This document shows, in pieces, positions 43,601-55,518 of a stretch of DNA of 64,000 bases. Both the position numbers and the translations under genes were made by a program. This DNA is from Hydractinia symbiolongicarpus. Taxonomy: Eukaryota; Cnidaria; Hydrozoa; Anthoathecata; Hydractiniidae. The stretch is from NCBI RefSeq assembly GCF_029227915.1, contig NC_079875.1, positions 30,008,001-30,072,000 of the forward strand. Direction: 5' to 3'. Within the stretch, counting starts at the first letter, position 1; each line of letters starts with the position of its first letter. A model generated the notes under the pieces. It saw nothing but the letters and a program-made list of their open reading frames with translations, made no database searches and was not told the origin of the DNA.

Positions 43601-43923
43601 TTAGTGAGGCTAGCCATGTTAAATATGTACATCTGTCAATCTAGCTCGACTTTACCGTTTATCAGAAAAATATTTGAAGTTTTTGTGTCTGATATTTTTT
43701 ATCAACATCATTGATGAGGAACAGAAATATTAGTGGTCCCAAGACACCTACGTGTGGTACACCAATTTTAAAAAGCACACAAAACACAGACTAAAATAAA
43801 AGTTTAGCAAAAGTGAGATGTTACTGCGACTGTTTCTTTAGAAAAAACAACATCAGCTTTGCCTGTCACAGACACACGGAACTGGTGTATTATTATATAG
43901 ATCACTCCCTATTGTTATTTCAG

Positions 43924-44028
43924 CAAGGTGCCAAGTTGGATAAGGTTCATAAAGTGCTTAACAAAATGTATGGTCGTCATGACATACTTAAAAGATTTGC
44001 ACTTAACTCTAGAGATTTCTTTAATCAG
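43924..44028 (+). other. Candidate isolated exon
   Basis: 105 bp (35 codons, phase 0) preceded by TTGTTATTTCAG and followed by CAG/GTAGTG. It reads QGAKLDKVHKVLNKMYGRHD and so on, a plausible amphipathic helical segment without stops. I recognise no family and see no neighbouring exon, so this may be a relic or chance. Confidence 0.25.
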
Positions 44029-44089
44029 GTAGTGAAAGTCCACTGAATATATAAAAACGTAATATTACACCCTGGTTTAAGTGAAAGAA

Positions 44090-45130
44090 AGAGAGCTTAG
44101 TCACTGCAGATGACCCTTACAGGGACCTTAGTTAAGGTGAACCCGCTCAGCTTCTAAGTATATCAGCTAGTTCTGTGAAAGGGTTCGAAACTGCTGATAT
44201 ACTAGGTTGGATAGGATTGGGGGTGTTGATATAATTAAAGTGTTTTTAAAAAAATAAAAAATAAAAATAGTAAAAATAAAAAATTAATATATGTTCTCTT
44301 TTTCTGAATTGTGTTGCTTGAAATGTATGTTGTTGTATTGATAGTTAAGATTGTGACGGTTGGTAGCGCTCCGTTAGTTCGTTGGAAGTGTAGTTTGGCA
44401 CTCTACACTAGAGCATAAACTGTGGCAGAGTTGTGCTAGGTTCATGTCTCTCAATACATTGCTGGATATTTCTACATGGTTATGTCATTTCGAACATTGT
44501 ATTTTGGGATTAGTCTTTGCATTATCAGATATTTTTGCTGTGGCGGTTGGTTGCGCTCCGCAAATATTTGTTGGTGTAGTAGGTGGTGCTCTACACAAGT
44601 GCACAAAGTGTGGTAGGGTTTGTGTAATGTTAAGGTTTGATATGCTTTGTGGTTTATGATACAATGCTCATTTTAGTAATCTTAGGATAAGTTATTTATG
44701 TCTTCTTCACATATTCCATAATTTTGATAGTTATGTTAACAAAATTTTTTAACAGATGACTGTACCAGTCTTCATTATTACCCCAGTCAAAAATAAAACA
44801 AAATCAATTAAAAAATAAGCTACCAAGGGGGTTTGATCATACTTGGTCTTGTCTTTGGAGAGTGACGACTCCACTTATTACCCTGGTTAAAATATATATA
44901 TATATTAGCAGGGGGGTTTGATCACACAAGATCTTGTCTTTGGAGAGTAACGACTCCGCTTATTACCTGAGTTAAAAACAAAGAATAGCACAGTTGAGCA
45001 GAAAGTGGTCAAAGTTTACTTTAGGAAGATAGGGATGTCTAGTTTCTGCTGATGACCGTCCGCGGACCTCTTCGAAGTGACCCAGCTAGACATCCAGGGT
45101 ACTTAGGTTCAGAAACATGGGTCGAAACCT
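44090..45130. repeat. Hairpin-rich region with two diverged structured repeats
   Basis: Segments 44096-44215 and 45028-45125 align loosely: GC(A/T)GATGACC, GGGACC/GGACCT, GTGA(A)CCC, then G(G)GT-TCGAAAC. In the second, GGATGTCTAG and CTAGACATCC close a stem around two small hairpins. In the first, AGTATATCAGC pairs with GCTGATATACT. Between them a ~90-bp unit (GGGGGTTTGATCA, TCTTGTCTTTGGAGAGT, ACGACTCC, TTATTACC) occurs twice (about 44826 and 44912). CTAGAGG/CCTCTAG forms another hairpin at 45251-45273. Confidence 0.5.
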
Positions 45131-45275
45131 ATCTGCCCTTGGTTAAAGTTCTGTTCATCTTTTCAAATGTGTTGTGTCCTTTTTATTTTTTTATATTTTT
45201 TGAATTAATTCCTTGTAAAAAGGGAGAATTGTGCTTTTGGAGGCATTTTCTCTAGAGGAGTACAACCTCTAGCTT

Positions 45276-46439
45276 ATTTCCAAAGACCAAACAGGTTGAG
45301 TTCATCATTGCGGTGACTTGCCACCTCTTTGTAAATTATTTTTTTTCGTTGTAAGTAAGGCAAAGGAAGGAGTCCATAACATTTTAAAAAAAGTAATTAC
45401 GTAGGTACATAACCTCCACTTCTTATTTGAAAAATTTTGTTTCTAGGTAGCTATCTACGATTAGCATCATCTTTAAAAAACACTAAAACTCCATAGACGT
45501 TCCCCCCAAAACAACACGTTATCTCGCTAACTAAAAACAGTACTAGAGAATGACCATATTAAATTGCTGAATGGCACTGGTTTTCGACCGAAGTTTAATA
45601 TTTTTGATGTGTAGGGACGAAATCGTATTGAAATGCTATATACTCTCCACTGTCCTTACTTTTCCCTTATATTTGCCTTATTTAATGAGGAAATGAGCTC
45701 CGCTTTGCTCCACAATAACTGTACAAACAATTCAGCAAGCGATTGTCCTCTGTTATGGTTGTACGTGAAGAACTTCTGTCTTAATAAGGTAACATTCCTT
45801 TTTTTAAGCAGTATCCATTAAATTTATTTATGATTACGTCAAAGTCCATAGCCTCCTTATCATTATTAAATGAAAATGTGTTATAAATTTCTCTTTCTTG
45901 TGGACCTATGCATGTTAACAAAATAATTGACTTAACTTTTGTTGACTTGCTATCCTTTCCTCTAGTGACATGGTAGAATTCCAGTTCTTATTTCCATTTC
46001 TTCCAGTGTTCCCTCAAGTTCCCATCAAAGGTCTAATGTGCAGGTGGAGTGTTTCATATTTGTATGAGTTACGTTCATCCCACTTCCGACACCATGTTGT
46101 CTTCAGTGACAAGTTGCATTGCTTACTTTGTTGGTAATAATATTGTTCGCGATGACTGATGACCCTGTCAACTCATTCAATACATAAGGTAGAATCTCAG
46201 GAACATCCTGATGTGTGTTAATATTGAATAGTTTGTTCCTAGCGTTGAACATCTAACGTTGTAACGCACGGAGAAAGGCGGAAGGGTCTATAACTGAGGT
46301 GGATTTAGACAACAGAGACATAGTCTGCAAGACGGACTTGGCCAGGGGGGAACAAAAAAGGACTCTGGTGCACTTTGCGAACAAAGTGCAGGAGTAACAG
46401 ATAATGTTTGCAGGATAGAATTAGCATAGCATGTATTCC
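45276..46439. other. No gene seen
   Basis: No frame with family features or paired splice borders. No repeat beyond simple A/T runs was noticed. Confidence 0.4.
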
Positions 46440-47472
46440 CTATATTAATGAAGTCAGCATGAGTTGGTTTTCTGGAGTTCTGTTGGTAGGCGGTTCTGGG
46501 TCCGGGTGTAATTGACCTTTAGCCGATGTTGGCCTTTGTTGGTTATGCTGTTGTCGTTGCTGCGGGCTTGTAACCCTTATCAATAGAAGGGGGGCAAAGA
46601 TGTGGAGCCTGACGCAAGATTGCAGCTGCCTTGGTTCTACGTAAAAAAGTTCCTGGCTAGCCAATTGCCAAAGGATGCTTTCATACAAACGTCGCCTAAT
46701 TTGCGAATGGCTTGAAAAGCTTCTTTGTTTGTGATACCAAACCTTTTTAAACAAAATGCAACCGACCGAGAGCAACATCCACTTGCACTCACTTTAATTG
46801 CGAGCAGATTTACTTGCCATCCATTATGCTCGATAATATTTGTCAAAGGGATGTATTTATAGGGCCTTCTGGAGTGCCAGGTTTCCATGTTTTCCTTACA
46901 AGGGCAAGTAAGTTCAATTAAAATAACACGTTTCCTGTTATAGCAACATGACCAGGAAAAATAAGTTCACCATTTAAATATAAAAGAAATAACCAGTCAG
47001 TGGCAAGATGCAAAAGGCTTACCGCTTTTGATTTTTAGCTAGAGGGGTGACTGCCTGCTTTAACAAATTTTATATTATTTAGGTGCTTTACGGGAGAGGA
47101 AATAGATTTGGAAAATGTGGTGATCGACTGTGAAAGTTCGCGCAAGACAGAGTCGTGACGAATCCTGAATCTACCCTGCGTTAGAGCAGTTTTACAGGCC
47201 CCTAAAATGTGAGCTGTAGTGCACACTTGTTTTCCACACAAGAAACAGAAGGATTCGATACATATACGCCAACGCCTTTAATTACTTGAAGAAGGAAGAA
47301 CATCGTAGGTTAAGCTTAAACAGAACGACAACAGGTTTGGTTCCATGGCAAGCAGAGACTTCAAGGAGAGGTCGTTCTTAATATAGTTGTCCCATCTGGT
47401 CCAACTTCCTTGCATCTGCAGTTGCAGAGCTCTGCTCGTATCCTTTTCACTATCAATTTCTTTTGCAGTCAC
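46440..47472 (-). pseudogene. C-terminal remnant of a retroelement reverse-transcriptase protein
   Basis: Minus-strand frames in the order expected of one protein. At 47472-47278: WTRWDNYIKNDLSLKSLLAM and FCLSLTYDVLPSSSN. At 47241-47035: CGKQVCTTAHILGACKTALT with QGRFRIRHDSVLREL. At 46888-46637: PLTNIIEHNGWQVNLLAIKV, SRSVAFCLKRFG, and SFGNWLARNFF. This resembles the region after RT in a class of cnidarian endonuclease-reverse transcriptase proteins, where C-x-L-C...H-x-L-x-x-C may bind zinc. The RT catalytic core is absent. Frame changes and gaps separate the blocks. Confidence 0.65.
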
Positions 47473-47582
47473 TGATACTAATTTCCTGTAAGAATGAGAC
47501 TGTCTAAGAGAAGTTCCTTTATGTTTAGGACAGAGACCTACCTGTTTCCCTCAATATGACTATATCATATGCTCATGATTAC

Positions 47583-47692
47583 CTGGTTGTTGTAGGTGCA
47601 AGATAATCATGTTTTTCCTAGCCCTGTCCAGGATTTGATTCCTGAATCTCTCATTTGTAAGAGTGTTATAGCCATTAGACCAAGCTGGCATA
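47583..47692 (-). mobile_element. tRNA-related SINE (short family), minus strand
   Basis: Reverse complement of the 28262-28376 element, with the A-box region TTGGTCTAATGGCTATAACA and the 3' part CTTGCACCTACAACAACCAG. The B-box region reads GGAATCAAATCC, mutated from GGTTCAAATCC, so internal promoter activity is doubtful. Confidence 0.75.
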
Positions 47693-47699
47693 AATTGAT

Positions 47700-48960
47700 G
47701 CATAATTTTGCATAAAGTTGAATCTTATAAGTAGAAGTTTACAGTAAAGTCTAGTTTACTGTGCTTTTCAAAAACGTCAAAATACAGTTTTCTAATATGA
47801 ATGTCCCGATCAAACCCAAACAAATGTGGTCACATTTTACCCTTAACAGCCAGGAAATTTATTATAATTGGTTTTTATGAGCACTCTAGCCTAATCAATG
47901 AGGCTTTATTAAAGGGTGTCAACTTCAATTTATATATGAATCTTTTCATTTTCTCAAAAAAAATCCGTATTTGTTTTCCATCACGATTTTGGACTGGTTA
48001 TGCAAAATTATGACATCGTCTATCTCCTAGATGCTGAACAAGTGGGAGGTAAGCTCTAACAGCCAACAAATATCAGAGCAAATCCCTAAAGATTGATCTC
48101 CTTTGAGCGATTTTTGGTCGCCCTGACTTTAGCGATTGGGATGTGAGCATGCGCATAAGGTTGTTTACCTAAAATTGCGCAACATAAATGAGTTGTTCGC
48201 TAAGATCCACAAAGGAGTTAAAACAGTTTAAACCTTTTTAGCGATCATTAGCAACTTTCGATGTCACAAATTTTTGACAGGCATTTAGAATCAAAATTAT
48301 AAACATTATGCTAAAAAAATATGCTAAAATATTTTTCTGCAGAAGAATGAAAATAATTTAGGAATCAATTATGTTTGTTTAAGTGAGTGAGGCTATTTGC
48401 GCTCAAAACAAAGGATATCTCGATAGTGACCAAGTGAGCAAAAAACAATGGCATTAACCAATCAAAAAGCCCGGTCAGTATTCTCACCACGGAAAATTAG
48501 TAGTTTTTCCTACTTATCTATTCCGATATGTATGTATATGTATAACCAAAATGTGTCCAACTCTTTTTACACAAAATACGGATAATGTTTACTTGGAAAT
48601 TTGTTCTCGACGCAATATTCCATGCGGGTTGCGACACAATTTATCAGAGAATACTACAAAATGGTAAGTTAAACTAGAATGGTATCCAGTTTTCTCATAC
48701 GATTGTCTAGGGCAAACCGTAAATTAAAAGGAGTGTCAATGTGGTCAAATCTTAACATTAACAGCCAAGGAAATTTTCAATTGTTTTTGTAATTTCCCGT
48801 TTATTAGTACTAGTTTAACAGAGAGGACTGGGAAGCCAAGGAGAGCGATAAGGCACGGCAAGAATAGGCACAAGGCAAGGTCACAAAACTGTCCCCTTCA
48901 CATCATGTAGACAAATTAAGAGAATGTAAAGGGATGAAGGTAATAAATAAAATTATTTTA
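47700..48960. other. No gene seen
   Basis: AT-rich sequence with no supported frame. Complement-strand CCTTGCC words (GGCACGGCAAG, GGCAAGGTC) cluster at 48850-48885. Confidence 0.4.
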
Positions 48961-48961
48961 T

Positions 48962-49527
48962 TTAACGTAAAACAACAACACATTGATAAGGTCTAACGCG
49001 ACCTTCACGACCTCCACTAACCCTTTGGCTACCACGACCACTGGAACCTCTACTACTGGGAAACTTCTTTCCTCCGTTGTGCACCCAACTGCCTAACGAC
49101 TCCTCGTTAATTGGGCCACTATGGCGGAGCCGAAACTCCAAAAATTGATTCCAGACGTTCACTAAAATAAAAATAATAGAAAGGTTAATCCAATAAGTTA
49201 CATAAAGTAAATTATACTGAAGTTTAAACCCAAACACGAAAATTTAAAATTTTGGAAAAGTAATATCTTACTCAATTTTGAATCAGGTGACGTTTTCGTT
49301 GGATCATAACCCGTCCATTCCACTCCCCCCGGTTTGATCCAACGACCAAAAAGACCTGTAACTTGTTGAACCGGGATGCGCAATTCTGTGAGTAATAAGA
49401 TCAGCTTGAAGCGCGACTAAAAAGATAAAATTTGCGATTATTTGTTTATTCATGAATGCGATGAATATAATAATAATACACTTACCAAGTTTTTAATCAA
49501 TGGTGTTTTCCATTTTTCTTTATTTTG
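48962..49527 (-). pseudogene. Decayed paralogue of the FGRW/RGG-tail gene
   Basis: Exons match those of the gene at 40.96 kb: 49486-49527, 49272-49416 and 48962-49161, with TAG/GTAAG borders kept. Exon 1's ATG (49511-49513) now reads into a stop after six codons. Exon 2 has an extra T in the TTTTT before GGTCGTTGG, which shifts the FGRW repeat out of frame. Exon 3 keeps NVWNQFLEFRLRHSG and GSWVHNGGKKF and a reduced Arg/Gly/Ser tail. Similarity extends into the intron upstream of exon 1 (GCAACTGCTT-ATTTGT). Confidence 0.65.
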
Positions 49528-50011
49528 CTAAAAAAACACAAATAAAGCAGTTGCAAATCATTACAATATAATAGGTCCATTCTTTCTTGGCTAACAGTAC
49601 AGTTTAGGATACTGGAAACTATTTATTTTCATTGATGCATTTTAAAGTTCCTGTTGGTTTAATGAGCGCTCATATGTTCATTTTTGACAAGGTGGCATTT
49701 CATTTTCATGATTGTTACTTATTTTGTTTAGCTTAATTAAAACTGTAAAATTAAGCCTATCATAAATGTTTACTATTATAGGTAAAGTAAAACAAACAAC
49801 ATCCATAGCCTTGTTGTTTACACAGAATGTCTTTTTTTTCCTCTTTTGCTGTGAACAATTGGTCAGCATATTCGAGTAAAAAGTCTCCTTTTTTGAAACA
49901 CTTTGTCGTCACAATAGCGTCGACTTATAGCTGCTGTCTGTAATTTGGCGTATTGCCATACCGTAATAATTTTGCAATTTATTTATGACTTTATCAGTCA
50001 AGAGTCCCTTT

Positions 50012-51035
50012 CTAGAAAGAAGTTTTACCCCTCAGATTGCTTTCTCTTCTCCCAAACACTGCATAGAGAATGTCAACGTCGACACGTGTGATATCTCTGT
50101 CACGACTCCATTTAAGGATGCGTAACCTCGACGCTGCCAAGATCCATCCGTACTTTCTTCTATATTGACAATTGTATTTCAGTATGTCTTTTCTGATTTC
50201 ATTTTCAGCTTTAACCATTAGGTTCCTGGCTGTGGCAACATAAGAACTATGTAATTCTTCATTCATGGATTCAAAAGAATCTGAGTTCATTGGTTGTGGC
50301 ATATTCATTATCGTGCACAATGTTTTCAAGGCAATATGACCACAATGGCTCGATAGTTGATTTCATATGACCTCCTACCTCTCTCTCCATCTTCTTGTAA
50401 TACTTCACAAGAAGTTTGAAAGTTCATTTCCCAATCACATTTATTACATTTCAGACACAGAGCATGCGAAAGTCCTTCCTTCTTTTGTACATCATGCTGA
50501 ATGTTGATCGCAGAATGCAGCTTGGGCATATAGCTACAAAGTAAAGTAACCCAAGCAGAAGGTCTGTGTCGATCAGTATGTTGCATTCATAGTTAGAATG
50601 TGTACCTTCTTCTTGGTTAATGATAAGAGAAGACCAATTAATCTTATTTGTAGACGCTGAAGCGTTTGCTGCATTTTTAGCATCTTCAGGCTGTTGTGTA
50701 TTCTTATCTGGATTGTGATTCAATTCCTCATGTGTTTGTGCACTTGAATCTGTCCCAGAAACATTTTTTCTCTCGTAATAGCGTCTTTTTCTAGCTCTCC
50801 CAAATTTAAATCTTTTACCTGATCCCATAATTTCAATGTAAAGCTCTTTTCTATAATGTAAGCCTCCATCAGCAGCCCCAAATGTAAAATGTGGTTTTAA
50901 CTCATGGAATTTACCGTGGTAAAAGGGCGAAATAGCTACAGCACGCCCCCAATGGGTGTTTTTGAAAATTTGAATTATTATTATTATTATTGTTATTATT
51001 ATTAGCATATGCATGGAAGGGCAGTTATGTTGCAA
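50012..51035 (-). pseudogene. Mutator-like (MULE) transposase, N-terminal half, frameshifted
   Basis: Blocks in order on the minus strand: GSGKRFKFGRARKRRYYERK (near 50825); an Asn/Gln/Ala-rich linker; ILIDTDLLLGLLYFVAICPSC; then in a second frame CLKCNKCDWEMNFQTS and SYEINYRAIVV. In a third frame come KTLCTIMNMPQPMNSDSFES and AENEIRK; in a fourth, TDGSWQRRGYASLNGVVTEI (about 50090-50150), the D-G-x-W segment that begins the MULE DDE domain. The CxxC pairs suggest a zinc-binding region before the catalytic domain. The rest of the transposase is missing. At least three frameshifts make this a relic. Confidence 0.75.
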
Positions 51036-52799
51036 CTTATAAAAACTTGGCCAGAAATCACATAATTACGTCATGGACAAAAAGTAGTGATTGAATATGA
51101 AAATTCAGACTTCATACTTTAAAATTTAATATTCGAAATCTGGATTCACCGGTGCCGTTTGAGTAATTTTAACATTAATGTACCTTAGAGGCAGCATTTC
51201 TGCCCGACAAAAGGGTTGCACTTTGACAATCAGGGTTATTTTTCTATTTTTCACGGTTAAAGAGATATTTTTCAATCATTTTTGATGGTTAAATTATTTT
51301 TTAATATCATCGCCTCACTATCCCATAAAAACATTAATTTAAAAAAAATGTCAAGTGAACATGTTGTTAACTAATGTCAGGTAGGTGTATCAAAAGTGGG
51401 CCGATTTCAATGCGTATTTAGAGCGTTTATATGGCCCGAAAAAATAATTTGTTCACTCTAATTTTTGGCATAGGTATGCGTCAGACATTATAGAATCGAT
51501 ATGAAAATTCTCTTTTAGTGTATCCAAGTGCACACTGAGAATTTAGAGTTTAATCAAGAGCTTGTAAAAAAGCAACATTGCAGCAAATCTGCCCGTTCTG
51601 TTATATGCACGAATTCCAAAAAAAATCGGAAATGTTAAAAAAATCTACAAAAGTTAATTTTTGCAAATATTATCCGTTGAACCCTTTTTCCCCATGTGTA
51701 CTTTAACTTTGCCAAATAGCTTAAAGACTTGTAGGACTTTAACAAAGTTTTACAAATGAGGCAGATTTGCTGCACTTAATATCACTCAAGTTTCGGATAT
51801 TTGCAAAAAAAAAAAGAATGCTAAACATGTTTTTAGCAGATTTAAGTTATAATAATCAATAACAGAAGTCCGACGTTTAGAGACGGATGGTTTTTTTGTC
51901 AAAGATGTCTTTTCCTTGCACGAGGCAGGCAAGAGCCAGCGAAATATCTAGACACAAGTCGAAAATCATCGTGTTTATCTCCATCATCATTATTTCGTGA
52001 TTGTCCATAATGCTTTAAAAGATCAACGATTCAAAACATATCCCCACCCCTGGATTTTTGTCCGTAATTTTTTATTGTCCAGCACGATTGACTTTAAACT
52101 TGCCGTAGAGTTTTAACTCACATGAGGTTGACAATAAATGACACCAACAGTCAACTAAGCTTTTTGTTGCAAAAGCAACGGCAGTGAAAAACCTATATCT
52201 TTCTAATTTTGGTAACAATGGTTACAATTTTGATGACTTTACCACTAAATGATCTTTGTATATTATTGATTTTAATTCTCGACATTTTTACGCCCTTTAA
52301 CGCCCGAACTGCATTATAACGCCACGAGGGAGGTAAAATTGTGCTTTTGGCTATTTTTTAGGATTTGCAATGCTATATAGCAAAGGTAATTTGAATTTCT
52401 TTATGTCTCAAATGTGCATATGCATACATTTTCGATAGGGACATTTTGATGCAAAACAACTGTATTTAAAAAAAGCCTGAAAATAAGTTGAAAACTTGAT
52501 TAATCATTGTTTATAGAAGTAATTTGACACACGTGGAACCTTTAAGGTTAAAAAGTGTTCATTGCGACAAGTGGTAGTAGTATATATTTGCCGACAACAG
52601 ACAAAAAATGCAGTCATATAAGTGTTAACAATATGGCAGGTGCAAGCAGAAGACATATTTTGTGTTATCATCAAGCCTCTTAAAGCGAGCAAAATTTATT
52701 TAATATCTATGGTCTATATTAACAAAAAGAGCAAAGCAGAAAAATAAGGATAAAGCCATTTTGAATTAGCAAAGGCGCCAATACACTAAAATCAGCAAG
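51036..52799. other. Non-coding; one short element with perfect 15-bp inverted repeats
   Basis: TGCAGCAAATCTGCC (51579-51593) and GGCAGATTTGCTGCA (51760-51774) are exact complements 166 bp apart, a possible 196-bp palindromic element. No coding frame was supported. This stretch may include the left part of the P-like element that follows. Confidence 0.5.
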
Positions 52800-53997
52800 A
52801 TGGCTGCCGCAGCCGAAGATTACTTTGGAGATGAAGATTTGGATGCTATTTTGTTGATAGTTGAGGAGAATATTCTCGAAAATAATACAGATTTTACTGG
52901 AGAGTTCGAGGGAATAGTTGATTAAATCAATGATGAGGTTCCTGCCGCGGGATTTCAGTGTTCTGAGTGCGAAAAAGTATGCAAAAGTCAACGTGGTTTA
53001 ACCAGACATCGTAATGTAAAACACGCACCCACAAATACTGATTCTGCCATTGCTTCGACATCACAAAATGTGAAAAAGACCCCTAAAGAGTTGCTACATC
53101 CTCTATACTTCAAGAAATATGTAAACGCTAGTGCATTGAAGCTAGCAAAGGATGAATGTTACTCTGAGAAAACACGTGAAGAATTTGATGGCTACACAGT
53201 GACACTTGATGAGGCAAATGCATCATATGCTTATGTTCGTGATGTAGTTGGTCAATTCAAGGGAAATGCTGAGAAATTTTATCCAAAATTATACAAATGT
53301 ATATCAGCAGATGAAGTCATCTTTCAGAAATTATCACGGAAATGTTCAGTTCTACTTGGTTGTGAGGTAGCAAATCATGTCTTGGCTCATATCACAGGTT
53401 CTATTGTGAACGAAAACACCGTTGAATTTCCGAAACCATGTTACAGTGCCAAGGAAATCAATATCATAAAATATTTGAGTGGTTATGTCTTTTCCACAAT
53501 GTACAGGCGATTGAGACGTTCAAAAGCTACACAGTATGTTGGGTGTTCAATGTTTGAACATACTTATAGTTGGCAGGCAATCGGCCGATGAAAGTTGCGA
53601 AAGTGATGTCCTAATAAAAGCTAAGGATAGAGGCGGTCTATCGAGTGTTACCCCAGAAGTTCATGCAATATTTACCGAAGTCGAAACATCATTTCGCGAA
53701 TCAACAGCTAATTTTGGTAGACAAATAGACAGCAAAAAAATGGTATCAAAACTTATGGAAAATTCATACATTTTGTGTAATTTCAATAAATTGAGAAATA
53801 TTTCTGCTGAAAAAGTTGAAAAAGAAATAGCGTTGAATTTGTTGGATCACTTGATAACACTTTACATCCGTGTGCGAACGTTTTCTTTGGTGAAAGATAA
53901 AATTGAACTACATAAAATTGCCTCGAAAAAAAAAAAGACCAGATCACTTCGAACCGAGATAAAAAAATCATCTGTATCACTGGACAAAGGTCATTGA
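52800..53997 (+). pseudogene. C2H2 zinc-finger protein convergent to the P-like transposase
   Basis: ATG at 52800 reads MAAAAEDYFGDEDLDAILLI, very acidic, to an in-frame TAA at 52923. The same frame continues with FQCSECEKVCKSQRGLTRHR..H, a C2H2 finger, then a ~170-residue region (ELLHPLYFKKYVNAS, CEVANHVLAHITGS, EINIIKYLSGYVFSTMYRRL) to 53591. After a frameshift near 53570 it resumes RGGLSSVTPEVHAIFTEVE and ends with K-K-K-K-T-R-S-L-R-T-E-I-K. I recognise this layout from uncharacterised cnidarian proteins, where it recurs beside P-like transposons, but cannot assign a function. One stop and one frameshift; otherwise well kept. Confidence 0.6.
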
Positions 53998-54171
53998 ACC
54001 TCTTATACAAACTAATTAAAATAAAGGCAAATAAAATTTTTTGAAAAAATACGTACCTTGCAAAAATAGTTCACATTGCAGCAACTTCATGAGCAAGATT
54101 AATACCAAAAATATGTTTTTTCAAATGTGTGGCTATAAAAATAGCCGTTTAATTAGTTCGTTGTGTACAAG

Positions 54172-55518
54172 TTAGTTCTTTTTGTTTCTTTTACGGCATG
54201 GAACAGTCTCAACATCTATTGTAGCGAGTATAGGGTCATCATTGCGGCAGTTACCAGCTATCGGTCGAAATAATTTTGATGTACGAATTGTATTGTCGTT
54301 GTAACCAAAATCCCTAAGTGAAGGATTATCTTTACGGTGTCCAATTGACCGTTGCTGGCCAAAATAATTTTCAAGTGGATCTTGACAAAATCTTTCGGTA
54401 AATACATAAGGTACATTTTGAGATAACAAGTATTTTATGAGCTCAATACTGGAGTAAACGGTCAATTAAAGTCCCTCATAGGTTTGCCAAGAAATAAACA
54501 TATTCGCTCTAGCATTATCGGTATACTGAGCATCATTTCGGTCAGCGATAGAAATTTTCCAGTCGGTGAAGTATTTTAAGAAGGTATCAATCAACCACGT
54601 GAAACGTTCATCATCAAGGTTTTCATATGGTTTTAGAAATGGTTTTTGTTTTCTGACACATTCCACAGAATTTCTGACATTCATACAGTCAAAAAATTTG
54701 TCCAACATCCTGCAATATGTAGCCGTACTAATTGCATCCGGTGGACCGTATGTCTGTAAAGCTTGAAATACAGATTCGCTCAACACTTGAGCTGCAAGTC
54801 GCACATTCATGACTGAAGAGGGTGTCAAAGAAATGTGTTCATTTGTAATTTTTGGTACCAAGTGTAACCCACAATCTAAATCATCATGAAAAAGCTTTGA
54901 GATATGATTCCATGTCAAATAATGACCGTCATTCCACATACTGCGAGTAGCACGGCCGAATAACGAATTAAGTAAACAGTTCCGGGATGTCTTAATCAAG
55001 TGCGGCGGGTCAGATATAAAATAAATAAAACGTTTCTCTTCTGCCATTATGTTCAGTGTACGGTATGTAACATCAATGTCAGGATTAAAATCTTCAACTC
55101 GTTCCATGTGTTGATGCATTCGATACATAGTACGGTTTGGCGAGGCACCATCACTAGTCACTCCGACAACTTTCATACCAACATTGTCCTCTAAAATACC
55201 AACAGCTTTCCAATGTTTGTAGTACTCATCCTCCTTGAAATGACGTTGACAAATATGTAAATTACACTTTTCAATTTGACCACGAAGTGAATTATCGATC
55301 ACGCGATCTTTAGTAATAATTGAGATTAGTTTATCCCTCCAATTCTTGTCGAAATCGCTTTTTCCAGCTGGCCCTTTGAACAACGATAAACCCTTATACT
55401 CTGGTCGACGTGAGACTGAACAGCCGTAAATAGAACAATTAGCACCCGGCATAACAACTTTCAACATATCAAATAACAATTTCGAAGTAAATTTCCAAAA
55501 TAAAACCAATGTTAGCAA
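54172..55518 (-). pseudogene. P-element-like transposase with THAP domain, internally deleted
   Basis: The likely start is the Met at 55452 (MPGANCSIYGC). The THAP zinc finger follows: C28-x4-C33, Trp60, C90-x2-H93 (numbering from 55518), with HICQRHFKEDEYYKH. Directly after this comes WKAVGILEDNVGMKVVGVTS, then SDGASPN and DPPHLIKTSRNCL, the second half of the RNase-H-like transposase core. The intervening leucine-zipper/first catalytic Asp region, roughly 200 or more residues in relatives, is missing without loss of frame (junction at about 55212). An in-frame TAA at 54466 precedes the C-terminal part (SSIELIKYLL, CQDPLENYFGQQRS), which ends at 54172. Such a product could bind DNA but not catalyse, like known repressor-type P derivatives; that role is inference. 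Confidence 0.85.

Noticed and set aside
45028-45095. Hammerhead ribozyme
   Set aside because: CTGATGA and a closing stem are present, but the GAAA core and cleavage-site triplet are not in the right places; kept only as a structured repeat.
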